From: Apostichopus japonicus
Lineage: Eukaryota > Echinodermata > Holothuroidea > Aspidochirotida > Stichopodidae
Assembly: GCF_037975245.1 (NCBI RefSeq)
Contig: NC_092571.1
Location: forward strand, 21,253,917 to 21,317,916
Length of the DNA: 64,000 bases
Direction: 5' to 3'
Shown here: piece by piece, positions 53,887 through 64,000 of the stretch
Numbering within the stretch: the stretch's first letter is position 1
How the letters are laid out: each line of letters starts with the position of its first letter
Translations under genes and position numbers: made by a program
The notes under the pieces: model-generated
Told to the model about the DNA's origin: nothing
The model's input: only the letters and a program-made list of their open reading frames with translations
Database searches by the model: none

Positions 53887-56800
53887 GCCGATCTTTTACA
53901 GCAAGTGCCTACACGGGGAGCTGTAAGTATTAGTTAATCCACCTAATATCTCAGTCCATACAGTGGCGCGATGGCTTGGCGCACTGTGCGAGCTGATGAT
54001 CGAGACTCTCTTTTGCATCCGTGGTTCGAACCCCGGGTGATGACGTCTTTTGCCGATCTTTTACAGCAAGTGCCTACACGGGGAGCTGTAAGTATTAGTT
54101 AATCCACCTAATATCTCAGTCCATACAGTGGCGCGATGGCTTGGCGCACTGTGCGAGCTGATGATCGAGACTCTCTTTTGCATCCGTGGTTCGAACCCCG
54201 GGTGATGACGTCTTTTGCCGATCTTTTACAGCAAGTGCCTACACGGGGAGCTGTAAGTATTAGTTAATCCACCTAATATCTCAGTCCATACAGTGGCGCG
54301 ATGGCTTGGCGCACTGTGCGAGCTGATGATCGAGACTCTCTTTTGCATCCGTGGTTCGAACCCCGGGTGATGACGTCTTTTGCCGATCTTTTACAGCAAG
54401 TGCCTACACGGGGAGCTGTAAGTATTAGTTAATCCACCTAATATCTCAGTCCATACAGTGGCGCGATGGCTTGGCGCACTGTGCGAGCTGATGATCGAGA
54501 CTCTCTTTTGCATCCGTGGTTCGAACCCCGGGTGATGACGTCTTTTGCCGATCTTTTACAGCAAGTGCCTACACGGGGAGCTGTAAGTATTAGTTAATCC
54601 ACCTAATATCTCAGTCCATACAGTGGCGCGATGGCTTGGCGCACTGTGCGAGCTGATGATCGAGACTCTCTTTTGCATCCGTGGTTCGAACCCCGGGTGA
54701 TGACGTCTTTTGCCGATCTTTTACAGCAAGTGCCTACACGGGGAGCTGTAAGTATTAGTTAATCCACCTAATATCTCAGTCCATACAGTGGCGCGATGGC
54801 TTGGCGCACTGTGCGAGCTGATGATCGAGACTCTCTTTTGCATCCGTGGTTCGAACCCCGGGTGATGACGTCTTTTGCCGATCTTTTACAGCAAGTGCCT
54901 ACACGGGGAGCTGTAAGTATTAGTTAATCCACCTAATATCTCAGTCCATACAGTGGCGCGATGGCTTGGCGCACTGTGCGAGCTGATGATCGAGACTCTC
55001 TTTTGCATCCGTGGTTCGAACCCCGGGTGATGACGTCTTTTGCCGATCTTTTACAGCAAGTGCCTACACGGGGAGCTGTAAGTATTAGTTAATCCACCTA
55101 ATATCTCAGTCCATACAGTGGCGCGATGGCTTGGCGCACTGTGCGAGCTGATGATCGAGACTCTCTTTTGCATCCGTGGTTCGAACCCCGGGTGATGACG
55201 TCTTTTGCCGATCTTTTACAGCAAGTGCCTACACGGGGAGCTGTAAGTATTAGTTAATCCACCTAATATCTCAGTCCATACAGTGGCGCGATGGCTTGGC
55301 GCACTGTGCGAGCTGATGATCGAGACTCTCTTTTGCATCCGTGGTTCGAACCCCGGGTGATGACGTCTTTTGCCGATCTTTTACAGCAAGTGCCTACACG
55401 GGGAGCTGTAAGTATTAGTTAATCCACCTAATATCTCAGTCCATACAGTGGCGCGATGGCTTGGCGCACTGTGCGAGCTGATGATCGAGACTCTCTTTTG
55501 CATCCGTGGTTCGAACCCCGGGTGATGACGTCTTTTGCCGATCTTTTACAGCAAGTGCCTACACGGGGAGCTGTAAGTATTAGTTAATCCACCTAATATC
55601 TCAGTCCATACAGTGGCGCGATGGCTTGGCGCACTGTGCGAGCTGATGATCGAGACTCTCTTTTGCATCCGTGGTTCGAACCCCGGGTGATGACGTCTTT
55701 TGCCGATCTTTTACAGCAAGTGCCTACACGGGGAGCTGTAAGTATTAGTTAATCCACCTAATATCTCAGTCCATACAGTGGCGCGATGGCTTGGCGCACT
55801 GTGCGAGCTGATGATCGAGACTCTCTTTTGCATCCGTGGTTCGAACCCCGGGTGATGACGTCTTTTGCCGATCTTTTACAGCAAGTGCCTACACGGGGAG
55901 CTGTAAGTATTAGTTAATCCACCTAATATCTCAGTCCATACAGTGGCGCGATGGCTTGGCGCACTGTGCGAGCTGATGATCGAGACTCTCTTTTGCATCC
56001 GTGGTTCGAACCCCGGGTGATGACGTCTTTTGCCGATCTTTTACAGCAAGTGCCTACACGGGGAGCTGTAAGTATTAGTTAATCCACCTAATATCTCAGT
56101 CCATACAGTGGCGCGATGGCTTGGCGCACTGTGCGAGCTGATGATCGAGACTCTCTTTTGCATCCGTGGTTCGAACCCCGGGTGATGACGTCTTTTGCCG
56201 ATCTTTTACAGCAAGTGCCTACACGGGGAGCTGTAAGTATTAGTTAATCCACCTAATATCTCAGTCCATACAGTGGCGCGATGGCTTGGCGCACTGTGCG
56301 AGCTGATGATCGAGACTCTCTTTTGCATCCGTGGTTCGAACCCCGGGTGATGACGTCTTTTGCCGATCTTTTACAGCAAGTGCCTACACGGGGAGCTGTA
56401 AGTATTAGTTAATCCACCTAATATCTCAGTCCATACAGTGGCGCGATGGCTTGGCGCACTGTGCGAGCTGATGATCGAGACTCTCTTTTGCATCCGTGGT
56501 TCGAACCCCGGGTGATGACGTCTTTTGCCGATCTTTTACAGCAAGTGCCTACACGGGGAGCTGTAAGTATTAGTTAATCCACCTAATATCTCAGTCCATA
56601 CAGTGGCGCGATGGCTTGGCGCACTGTGCGAGCTGATGATCGAGACTCTCTTTTGCATCCGTGGTTCGAACCCCGGGTGATGACGTCTTTTGCCGATCTT
56701 TTACAGCAAGTGCCTACACGGGGAGCTGTAAGTATTAGTTAATCCACCTAATATCTCAGTCCATACAGTGGCGCGATGGCTTGGCGCACTGTGCGAGCTG

Positions 56801-59800
56801 ATGATCGAGACTCTCTTTTGCATCCGTGGTTCGAACCCCGGGTGATGACGTCTTTTGCCGATCTTTTACAGCAAGTGCCTACACGGGGAGCTGTAAGTAT
56901 TAGTTAATCCACCTAATATCTCAGTCCATACAGTGGCGCGATGGCTTGGCGCACTGTGCGAGCTGATGATCGAGACTCTCTTTTGCATCCGTGGTTCGAA
57001 CCCCGGGTGATGACGTCTTTTGCCGATCTTTTACAGCAAGTGCCTACACGGGGAGCTGTAAGTATTAGTTAATCCACCTAATATCTCAGTCCATACAGTG
57101 GCGCGATGGCTTGGCGCACTGTGCGAGCTGATGATCGAGACTCTCTTTTGCATCCGTGGTTCGAACCCCGGGTGATGACGTCTTTTGCCGATCTTTTACA
57201 GCAAGTGCCTACACGGGGAGCTGTAAGTATTAGTTAATCCACCTAATATCTCAGTCCATACAGTGGCGCGATGGCTTGGCGCACTGTGCGAGCTGATGAT
57301 CGAGACTCTCTTTTGCATCCGTGGTTCGAACCCCGGGTGATGACGTCTTTTGCCGATCTTTTACAGCAAGTGCCTACACGGGGAGCTGTAAGTATTAGTT
57401 AATCCACCTAATATCTCAGTCCATACAGTGGCGCGATGGCTTGGCGCACTGTGCGAGCTGATGATCGAGACTCTCTTTTGCATCCGTGGTTCGAACCCCG
57501 GGTGATGACGTCTTTTGCCGATCTTTTACAGCAAGTGCCTACACGGGGAGCTGTAAGTATTAGTTAATCCACCTAATATCTCAGTCCATACAGTGGCGCG
57601 ATGGCTTGGCGCACTGTGCGAGCTGATGATCGAGACTCTCTTTTGCATCCGTGGTTCGAACCCCGGGTGATGACGTCTTTTGCCGATCTTTTACAGCAAG
57701 TGCCTACACGGGGAGCTGTAAGTATTAGTTAATCCACCTAATATCTCAGTCCATACAGTGGCGCGATGGCTTGGCGCACTGTGCGAGCTGATGATCGAGA
57801 CTCTCTTTTGCATCCGTGGTTCGAACCCCGGGTGATGACGTCTTTTGCCGATCTTTTACAGCAAGTGCCTACACGGGGAGCTGTAAGTATTAGTTAATCC
57901 ACCTAATATCTCAGTCCATACAGTGGCGCGATGGCTTGGCGCACTGTGCGAGCTGATGATCGAGACTCTCTTTTGCATCCGTGGTTCGAACCCCGGGTGA
58001 TGACGTCTTTTGCCGATCTTTTACAGCAAGTGCCTACACGGGGAGCTGTAAGTATTAGTTAATCCACCTAATATCTCAGTCCATACAGTGGCGCGATGGC
58101 TTGGCGCACTGTGCGAGCTGATGATCGAGACTCTCTTTTGCATCCGTGGTTCGAACCCCGGGTGATGACGTCTTTTGCCGATCTTTTACAGCAAGTGCCT
58201 ACACGGGGAGCTGTAAGTATTAGTTAATCCACCTAATATCTCAGTCCATACAGTGGCGCGATGGCTTGGCGCACTGTGCGAGCTGATGATCGAGACTCTC
58301 TTTTGCATCCGTGGTTCGAACCCCGGGTGATGACGTCTTTTGCCGATCTTTTACAGCAAGTGCCTACACGGGGAGCTGTAAGTATTAGTTAATCCACCTA
58401 ATATCTCAGTCCATACAGTGGCGCGATGGCTTGGCGCACTGTGCGAGCTGATGATCGAGACTCTCTTTTGCATCCGTGGTTCGAACCCCGGGTGATGACG
58501 TCTTTTGCCGATCTTTTACAGCAAGTGCCTACACGGGGAGCTGTAAGTATTAGTTAATCCACCTAATATCTCAGTCCATACAGTGGCGCGATGGCTTGGC
58601 GCACTGTGCGAGCTGATGATCGAGACTCTCTTTTGCATCCGTGGTTCGAACCCCGGGTGATGACGTCTTTTGCCGATCTTTTACAGCAAGTGCCTACACG
58701 GGGAGCTGTAAGTATTAGTTAATCCACCTAATATCTCAGTCCATACAGTGGCGCGATGGCTTGGCGCACTGTGCGAGCTGATGATCGAGACTCTCTTTTG
58801 CATCCGTGGTTCGAACCCCGGGTGATGACGTCTTTTGCCGATCTTTTACAGCAAGTGCCTACACGGGGAGCTGTAAGTATTAGTTAATCCACCTAATATC
58901 TCAGTCCATACAGTGGCGCGATGGCTTGGCGCACTGTGCGAGCTGATGATCGAGACTCTCTTTTGCATCCGTGGTTCGAACCCCGGGTGATGACGTCTTT
59001 TGCCGATCTTTTACAGCAAGTGCCTACACGGGGAGCTGTAAGTATTAGTTAATCCACCTAATATCTCAGTCCATACAGTGGCGCGATGGCTTGGCGCACT
59101 GTGCGAGCTGATGATCGAGACTCTCTTTTGCATCCGTGGTTCGAACCCCGGGTGATGACGTCTTTTGCCGATCTTTTACAGCAAGTGCCTACACGGGGAG
59201 CTGTAAGTATTAGTTAATCCACCTAATATCTCAGTCCATACAGTGGCGCGATGGCTTGGCGCACTGTGCGAGCTGATGATCGAGACTCTCTTTTGCATCC
59301 GTGGTTCGAACCCCGGGTGATGACGTCTTTTGCCGATCTTTTACAGCAAGTGCCTACACGGGGAGCTGTAAGTATTAGTTAATCCACCTAATATCTCAGT
59401 CCATACAGTGGCGCGATGGCTTGGCGCACTGTGCGAGCTGATGATCGAGACTCTCTTTTGCATCCGTGGTTCGAACCCCGGGTGATGACGTCTTTTGCCG
59501 ATCTTTTACAGCAAGTGCCTACACGGGGAGCTGTAAGTATTAGTTAATCCACCTAATATCTCAGTCCATACAGTGGCGCGATGGCTTGGCGCACTGTGCG
59601 AGCTGATGATCGAGACTCTCTTTTGCATCCGTGGTTCGAACCCCGGGTGATGACGTCTTTTGCCGATCTTTTACAGCAAGTGCCTACACGGGGAGCTGTA
59701 AGTATTAGTTAATCCACCTAATATCTCAGTCCATACAGTGGCGCGATGGCTTGGCGCACTGTGCGAGCTGATGATCGAGACTCTCTTTTGCATCCGTGGT

Positions 59801-62800
59801 TCGAACCCCGGGTGATGACGTCTTTTGCCGATCTTTTACAGCAAGTGCCTACACGGGGAGCTGTAAGTATTAGTTAATCCACCTAATATCTCAGTCCATA
59901 CAGTGGCGCGATGGCTTGGCGCACTGTGCGAGCTGATGATCGAGACTCTCTTTTGCATCCGTGGTTCGAACCCCGGGTGATGACGTCTTTTGCCGATCTT
60001 TTACAGCAAGTGCCTACACGGGGAGCTGTAAGTATTAGTTAATCCACCTAATATCTCAGTCCATACAGTGGCGCGATGGCTTGGCGCACTGTGCGAGCTG
60101 ATGATCGAGACTCTCTTTTGCATCCGTGGTTCGAACCCCGGGTGATGACGTCTTTTGCCGATCTTTTACAGCAAGTGCCTACACGGGGAGCTGTAAGTAT
60201 TAGTTAATCCACCTAATATCTCAGTCCATACAGTGGCGCGATGGCTTGGCGCACTGTGCGAGCTGATGATCGAGACTCTCTTTTGCATCCGTGGTTCGAA
60301 CCCCGGGTGATGACGTCTTTTGCCGATCTTTTACAGCAAGTGCCTACACGGGGAGCTGTAAGTATTAGTTAATCCACCTAATATCTCAGTCCATACAGTG
60401 GCGCGATGGCTTGGCGCACTGTGCGAGCTGATGATCGAGACTCTCTTTTGCATCCGTGGTTCGAACCCCGGGTGATGACGTCTTTTGCCGATCTTTTACA
60501 GCAAGTGCCTACACGGGGAGCTGTAAGTATTAGTTAATCCACCTAATATCTCAGTCCATACAGTGGCGCGATGGCTTGGCGCACTGTGCGAGCTGATGAT
60601 CGAGACTCTCTTTTGCATCCGTGGTTCGAACCCCGGGTGATGACGTCTTTTGCCGATCTTTTACAGCAAGTGCCTACACGGGGAGCTGTAAGTATTAGTT
60701 AATCCACCTAATATCTCAGTCCATACAGTGGCGCGATGGCTTGGCGCACTGTGCGAGCTGATGATCGAGACTCTCTTTTGCATCCGTGGTTCGAACCCCG
60801 GGTGATGACGTCTTTTGCCGATCTTTTACAGCAAGTGCCTACACGGGGAGCTGTAAGTATTAGTTAATCCACCTAATATCTCAGTCCATACAGTGGCGCG
60901 ATGGCTTGGCGCACTGTGCGAGCTGATGATCGAGACTCTCTTTTGCATCCGTGGTTCGAACCCCGGGTGATGACGTCTTTTGCCGATCTTTTACAGCAAG
61001 TGCCTACACGGGGAGCTGTAAGTATTAGTTAATCCACCTAATATCTCAGTCCATACAGTGGCGCGATGGCTTGGCGCACTGTGCGAGCTGATGATCGAGA
61101 CTCTCTTTTGCATCCGTGGTTCGAACCCCGGGTGATGACGTCTTTTGCCGATCTTTTACAGCAAGTGCCTACACGGGGAGCTGTAAGTATTAGTTAATCC
61201 ACCTAATATCTCAGTCCATACAGTGGCGCGATGGCTTGGCGCACTGTGCGAGCTGATGATCGAGACTCTCTTTTGCATCCGTGGTTCGAACCCCGGGTGA
61301 TGACGTCTTTTGCCGATCTTTTACAGCAAGTGCCTACACGGGGAGCTGTAAGTATTAGTTAATCCACCTAATATCTCAGTCCATACAGTGGCGCGATGGC
61401 TTGGCGCACTGTGCGAGCTGATGATCGAGACTCTCTTTTGCATCCGTGGTTCGAACCCCGGGTGATGACGTCTTTTGCCGATCTTTTACAGCAAGTGCCT
61501 ACACGGGGAGCTGTAAGTATTAGTTAATCCACCTAATATCTCAGTCCATACAGTGGCGCGATGGCTTGGCGCACTGTGCGAGCTGATGATCGAGACTCTC
61601 TTTTGCATCCGTGGTTCGAACCCCGGGTGATGACGTCTTTTGCCGATCTTTTACAGCAAGTGCCTACACGGGGAGCTGTAAGTATTAGTTAATCCACCTA
61701 ATATCTCAGTCCATACAGTGGCGCGATGGCTTGGCGCACTGTGCGAGCTGATGATCGAGACTCTCTTTTGCATCCGTGGTTCGAACCCCGGGTGATGACG
61801 TCTTTTGCCGATCTTTTACAGCAAGTGCCTACACGGGGAGCTGTAAGTATTAGTTAATCCACCTAATATCTCAGTCCATACAGTGGCGCGATGGCTTGGC
61901 GCACTGTGCGAGCTGATGATCGAGACTCTCTTTTGCATCCGTGGTTCGAACCCCGGGTGATGACGTCTTTTGCCGATCTTTTACAGCAAGTGCCTACACG
62001 GGGAGCTGTAAGTATTAGTTAATCCACCTAATATCTCAGTCCATACAGTGGCGCGATGGCTTGGCGCACTGTGCGAGCTGATGATCGAGACTCTCTTTTG
62101 CATCCGTGGTTCGAACCCCGGGTGATGACGTCTTTTGCCGATCTTTTACAGCAAGTGCCTACACGGGGAGCTGTAAGTATTAGTTAATCCACCTAATATC
62201 TCAGTCCATACAGTGGCGCGATGGCTTGGCGCACTGTGCGAGCTGATGATCGAGACTCTCTTTTGCATCCGTGGTTCGAACCCCGGGTGATGACGTCTTT
62301 TGCCGATCTTTTACAGCAAGTGCCTACACGGGGAGCTGTAAGTATTAGTTAATCCACCTAATATCTCAGTCCATACAGTGGCGCGATGGCTTGGCGCACT
62401 GTGCGAGCTGATGATCGAGACTCTCTTTTGCATCCGTGGTTCGAACCCCGGGTGATGACGTCTTTTGCCGATCTTTTACAGCAAGTGCCTACACGGGGAG
62501 CTGTAAGTATTAGTTAATCCACCTAATATCTCAGTCCATACAGTGGCGCGATGGCTTGGCGCACTGTGCGAGCTGATGATCGAGACTCTCTTTTGCATCC
62601 GTGGTTCGAACCCCGGGTGATGACGTCTTTTGCCGATCTTTTACAGCAAGTGCCTACACGGGGAGCTGTAAGTATTAGTTAATCCACCTAATATCTCAGT
62701 CCATACAGTGGCGCGATGGCTTGGCGCACTGTGCGAGCTGATGATCGAGACTCTCTTTTGCATCCGTGGTTCGAACCCCGGGTGATGACGTCTTTTGCCG

Positions 62801-63465
62801 ATCTTTTACAGCAAGTGCCTACACGGGGAGCTGTAAGTATTAGTTAATCCACCTAATATCTCAGTCCATACAGTGGCGCGATGGCTTGGCGCACTGTGCG
62901 AGCTGATGATCGAGACTCTCTTTTGCATCCGTGGTTCGAACCCCGGGTGATGACGTCTTTTGCCGATCTTTTACAGCAAGTGCCTACACGGGGAGCTGTA
63001 AGTATTAGTTAATCCACCTAATATCTCAGTCCATACAGTGGCGCGATGGCTTGGCGCACTGTGCGAGCTGATGATCGAGACTCTCTTTTGCATCCGTGGT
63101 TCGAACCCCGGGTGATGACGTCTTTTGCCGATCTTTTACAGCAAGTGCCTACACGGGGAGCTGTAAGTATTAGTTAATCCACCTAATATCTCAGTCCATA
63201 CAGTGGCGCGATGGCTTGGCGCACTGTGCGAGCTGATGATCGAGACTCTCTTTTGCATCCGTGGTTCGAACCCCGGGTGATGACGTCTTTTGCCGATCTT
63301 TTACAGCAAGTGCCTACACGGGGAGCTGTAAGTATTAGTTAATCCACCTAATATCTCAGTCCATACAGTGGCGCGATGGCTTGGCGCACTGTGCGAGCTG
63401 ATGATCGAGACTCTCTTTTGCATCCGTGGTTCGAACCCCGGGTGATGACGTCTTTTGCCGATCTT

Positions 63466-63496
63466 TTACAGCAAGTGCCTACACGGGGAGCTGTAA
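63466..63496 (+). other. Spacer inverted repeat, 7-bp stem (representative)
   Basis: TTACAGC (10-16) and GCTGTAA (34-40) are perfect reverse complements around 17 nt. Within the loop, GTG (19-21) and CAC (26-28) can pair around CCTA, giving a two-tier hairpin. The block 2 variant (A17 to G) falls in the loop and leaves the stem intact, whereas rare units near 2106, 6429, 8343, 11067 and 12509 alter stem bases. Confidence 0.6.
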
Positions 63497-63530
63497 GTAT
63501 TAGTTAATCCACCTAATATCTCAGTCCATA

Positions 63531-63556
63531 CAGTGGCGCGATGGCTTGGCGCACTG
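63531..63556 (+). other. A-box hairpin, 8 bp with one bulge (representative)
   Basis: CAGT (75-78) and GCGC (80-83) pair with GCGC (93-96) and ACTG (97-100), leaving G79 bulged and a 9-nt loop at 84-92. The inner four pairs are equivalent to a tRNA D-stem. The outer four continue past it and would compete with a normal tRNA fold. Confidence 0.6.
63534..63544 (+). promoter_or_regulatory. Pol III A box (representative)
   Basis: TGGCGCGATGG matches the internal promoter consensus TGGCNNAGTGG closely: allowing R and Y at their degenerate places, the clear departure is G in place of the invariant A at position 7. In tRNA numbering this would be T8 to G19. The same 11 bases recur in nearly every monomer. 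Exceptions include TGCCGCG units near 1202 and 5525 and a GCGCAATGG unit near 41917. Confidence 0.75.
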
Positions 63557-63580
63557 TGCGAGCTGATGATCGAGACTCTC

Positions 63581-63584
63581 TTTT
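63581..63584 (+). terminator. Internal T4 between A and B boxes (representative)
   Basis: TTTT at monomer 125-128 lies inside the would-be transcript, 47 bp after the A-box start and before the B box. Functional tRNA and SINE genes usually avoid this, because it would stop many transcripts early. It is present in almost every monomer. Six units break it: G at 2369, 3645, 3964, 6692 and 8606, and A at 23050. Confidence 0.55.
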
Positions 63585-63592
63585 GCATCCGT

Positions 63593-63603
63593 GGTTCGAA
63601 CCC
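63593..63603 (+). promoter_or_regulatory. Pol III B box (representative)
   Basis: GGTTCGAACCC matches the TFIIIC-binding consensus GGTTCGANTCC at 10 of 11 positions, including the full GTTCGA core. It begins 59 bp after the A-box start. I noticed damage to it in only three units of the window (12787, 46927 and a deletion near 47726). Confidence 0.85.
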
Positions 63604-63617
63604 CGGGTGATGACGTC

Positions 63618-63632
63618 TTTTGCCGATCTTTT
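63618..63632 (+). terminator. Double T4 pol III terminator at the long junction (representative)
   Basis: Two T4 runs on the non-template strand (63618-63621 and 63629-63632) separated by GCCGATC. The first starts 15 bp after the B box. T4 is the minimal pol III stop in many animals, though yeasts usually need longer runs. Short monomers keep one T4. Three short junctions carry C-to-T changes that extend the run to T6 (39287, 39441, 41520). Confidence 0.6.
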
Positions 63633-64000
63633 ACAGCAAGTGCCTACACGGGGAGCTGTAAGTATTAGTTAATCCACCTAATATCTCAGTCCATACAGTG
63701 GCGCGATGGCTTGGCGCACTGTGCGAGCTGATGATCGAGACTCTCTTTTGCATCCGTGGTTCGAACCCCGGGTGATGACGTCTTTTGCCGATCTTTTACA
63801 GCAAGTGCCTACACGGGGAGCTGTAAGTATTAGTTAATCCACCTAATATCTCAGTCCATACAGTGGCGCGATGGCTTGGCGCACTGTGCGAGCTGATGAT
63901 CGAGACTCTCTTTTGCATCCGTGGTTCGAACCCCGGGTGATGACGTCTTTTGCCGATCTTTTACAGCAAGTGCCTACACGGGGAGCTGTAAGTATTAGTT

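Larger units (their letters stand above)
63527..63613 (+). other. tRNA-derived pol III promoter cassette (one per monomer)
   Basis: The segment has the layout of a tRNA-derived SINE head. A D-arm-like hairpin (GCGC, 9-nt loop containing GG, GCGC) overlaps the A box, and a T-loop TTCGAAC lies inside the B box. A-to-B start spacing is 59 bp, longer than the roughly 44 bp of a class I tRNA and nearer class II or intron-bearing forms. It is not a working tRNA: only 3 of 5 T-stem pairs form, no convincing anticodon stem is present, and the seven bases before the A box do not pair with those after the T-stem. No isotype can be assigned. The cassette is the best-recognised part of the monomer and recurs in about 395 units on the plus strand. 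Whether it is transcribed cannot be told from sequence. Confidence 0.8.
63457..63621 (+). repeat. Reference long monomer (L, 165 bp)
   Basis: Representative copy used here for numbering. In order it holds: T4 at 8-11; a perfect 7-bp inverted repeat at 10-16 and 34-40; an AT-rich spacer at about 38-63 carrying the T/C site at 61; a tRNA-like cassette at about 71-157 with A box 78-88 and B box 137-147; an internal T4 at 125-128; a CRE-like TGACGTC at 155-161; and a terminal T4 at 162-165. Composition is 41 C, 43 G and 11 CpG. Length lies in the range common for centromeric and other nucleosome-phased satellites, an observation about size and not proof of function. Confidence 0.95.
53887..64000 (+). 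repeat. Satellite array, block 3 (run of apparently identical 165-bp units)
   Basis: Sixty-one complete 165-bp monomers followed by 49 bases of the next, which runs off the window. Reading by eye I see no substitution or indel, and the line pattern recurs exactly every 660 bp (four monomers). All units are long form, A at position 17 and T at 61, which is also the commonest monomer of block 1. Such homogeneity is typical of the recently amplified core of a satellite, but would also result from assembly or polishing collapse onto one consensus. Confidence 0.96.

Noticed and set aside
63593-63607. CENP-B box
   Set aside because: TTCG and CGGG are present but separated by five bases where the consensus needs seven. 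The ACCACGGG unit near 15850 has an A in between but is still two bases short.
63527-63613. Functional tRNA gene in each monomer
   Set aside because: Only the promoter boxes and a D-arm-like stem survive. The acceptor stem, anticodon stem and two of five T-stem pairs do not form, and no isotype can be assigned.
63563-63617. Hammerhead ribozyme: CTGATGA, then CGAA, then GTC, in the right order
   Set aside because: Stem II, stem III and stem I do not form at the required positions (10.1/11.1 would be T opposite C, 15.1/16.1 C opposite T), and the CGAA is part of the B box. Satellites with hammerheads exist (newt satellite 2, Sm-alpha, Dolichopoda), so I checked it, but this looks like coincidence.
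63457-63621. Assignment to a named SINE or satellite family or to a species
   Set aside because: I do not recognise the monomer. Resemblance to tRNA-derived SINE heads is generic, so no name is given.
1-64000. CRISPR array
   Set aside because: Regular spacing is due to whole-monomer repetition. There are no unique spacers between short repeats, and no cas genes.

Overview
The whole 64 kb window is one uninterrupted tandem satellite array read in a single orientation, broken only by 100 N at 47912-48011. I found no protein gene, no canonical tRNA, no CRISPR array and no unique-sequence island. The monomer is 165 bp (51% GC; 11 CpG against about 10.7 expected). A short form of 154 bp lacks 11 bp at the monomer junction. 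In each monomer the conserved core is a tRNA-derived RNA polymerase III promoter: an A box at monomer positions 78-88 and a B box at 137-147, followed by T4 runs. Monomer position 1 is set here at the G of GCCGATC, which is window position 1.

Layout. (i) 1-47911: 298 complete monomers plus a partial one. By hand parse, 169 are long (L) and 129 short (S), mixed with a T/C polymorphism at monomer position 61. Total length, unit count and S count agree exactly once two 1-bp deletions are allowed for. From about 10 kb onward the units follow a clear higher-order grammar, usually 638-bp tetramers ([S-C][L-C][S-T][L-T] or [S-C][S-T][L-T][L-T]). Nested segmental duplications are traceable through private SNPs (offsets 4323, 1914, 792 and 2079 bp). 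(ii) 47912-48011: assembly gap. (iii) 48012-53886: only L-T monomers; 33 of 35 complete ones carry A-to-G at position 17. Single-base indels cluster within about 2.2 kb of the gap. (iv) 53887-64000: 61 complete monomers plus a 49-bp partial that look identical by eye.

Organism. Tandem pol III boxes, about 400 head-to-tail near-identical units and nucleosome-scale periodicity point to eukaryotic heterochromatin (centromeric, pericentromeric, subtelomeric or sex-chromosome). Lack of CpG depletion suggests a lineage or locus with little CpG methylation, such as many invertebrates. I cannot name the species.

How it might work (inference). Either the array is an amplified tRNA-derived SINE head that is now ordinary satellite DNA, or each unit still binds TFIIIC and makes short pol III transcripts. 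A T4 run between the A and B boxes argues that full-length transcripts would be inefficient, which favours TFIIIC binding or abortive small RNAs if the array is active at all. The few short ORFs exist only because of gap Ns or single-base indels near the gap and are not genes.
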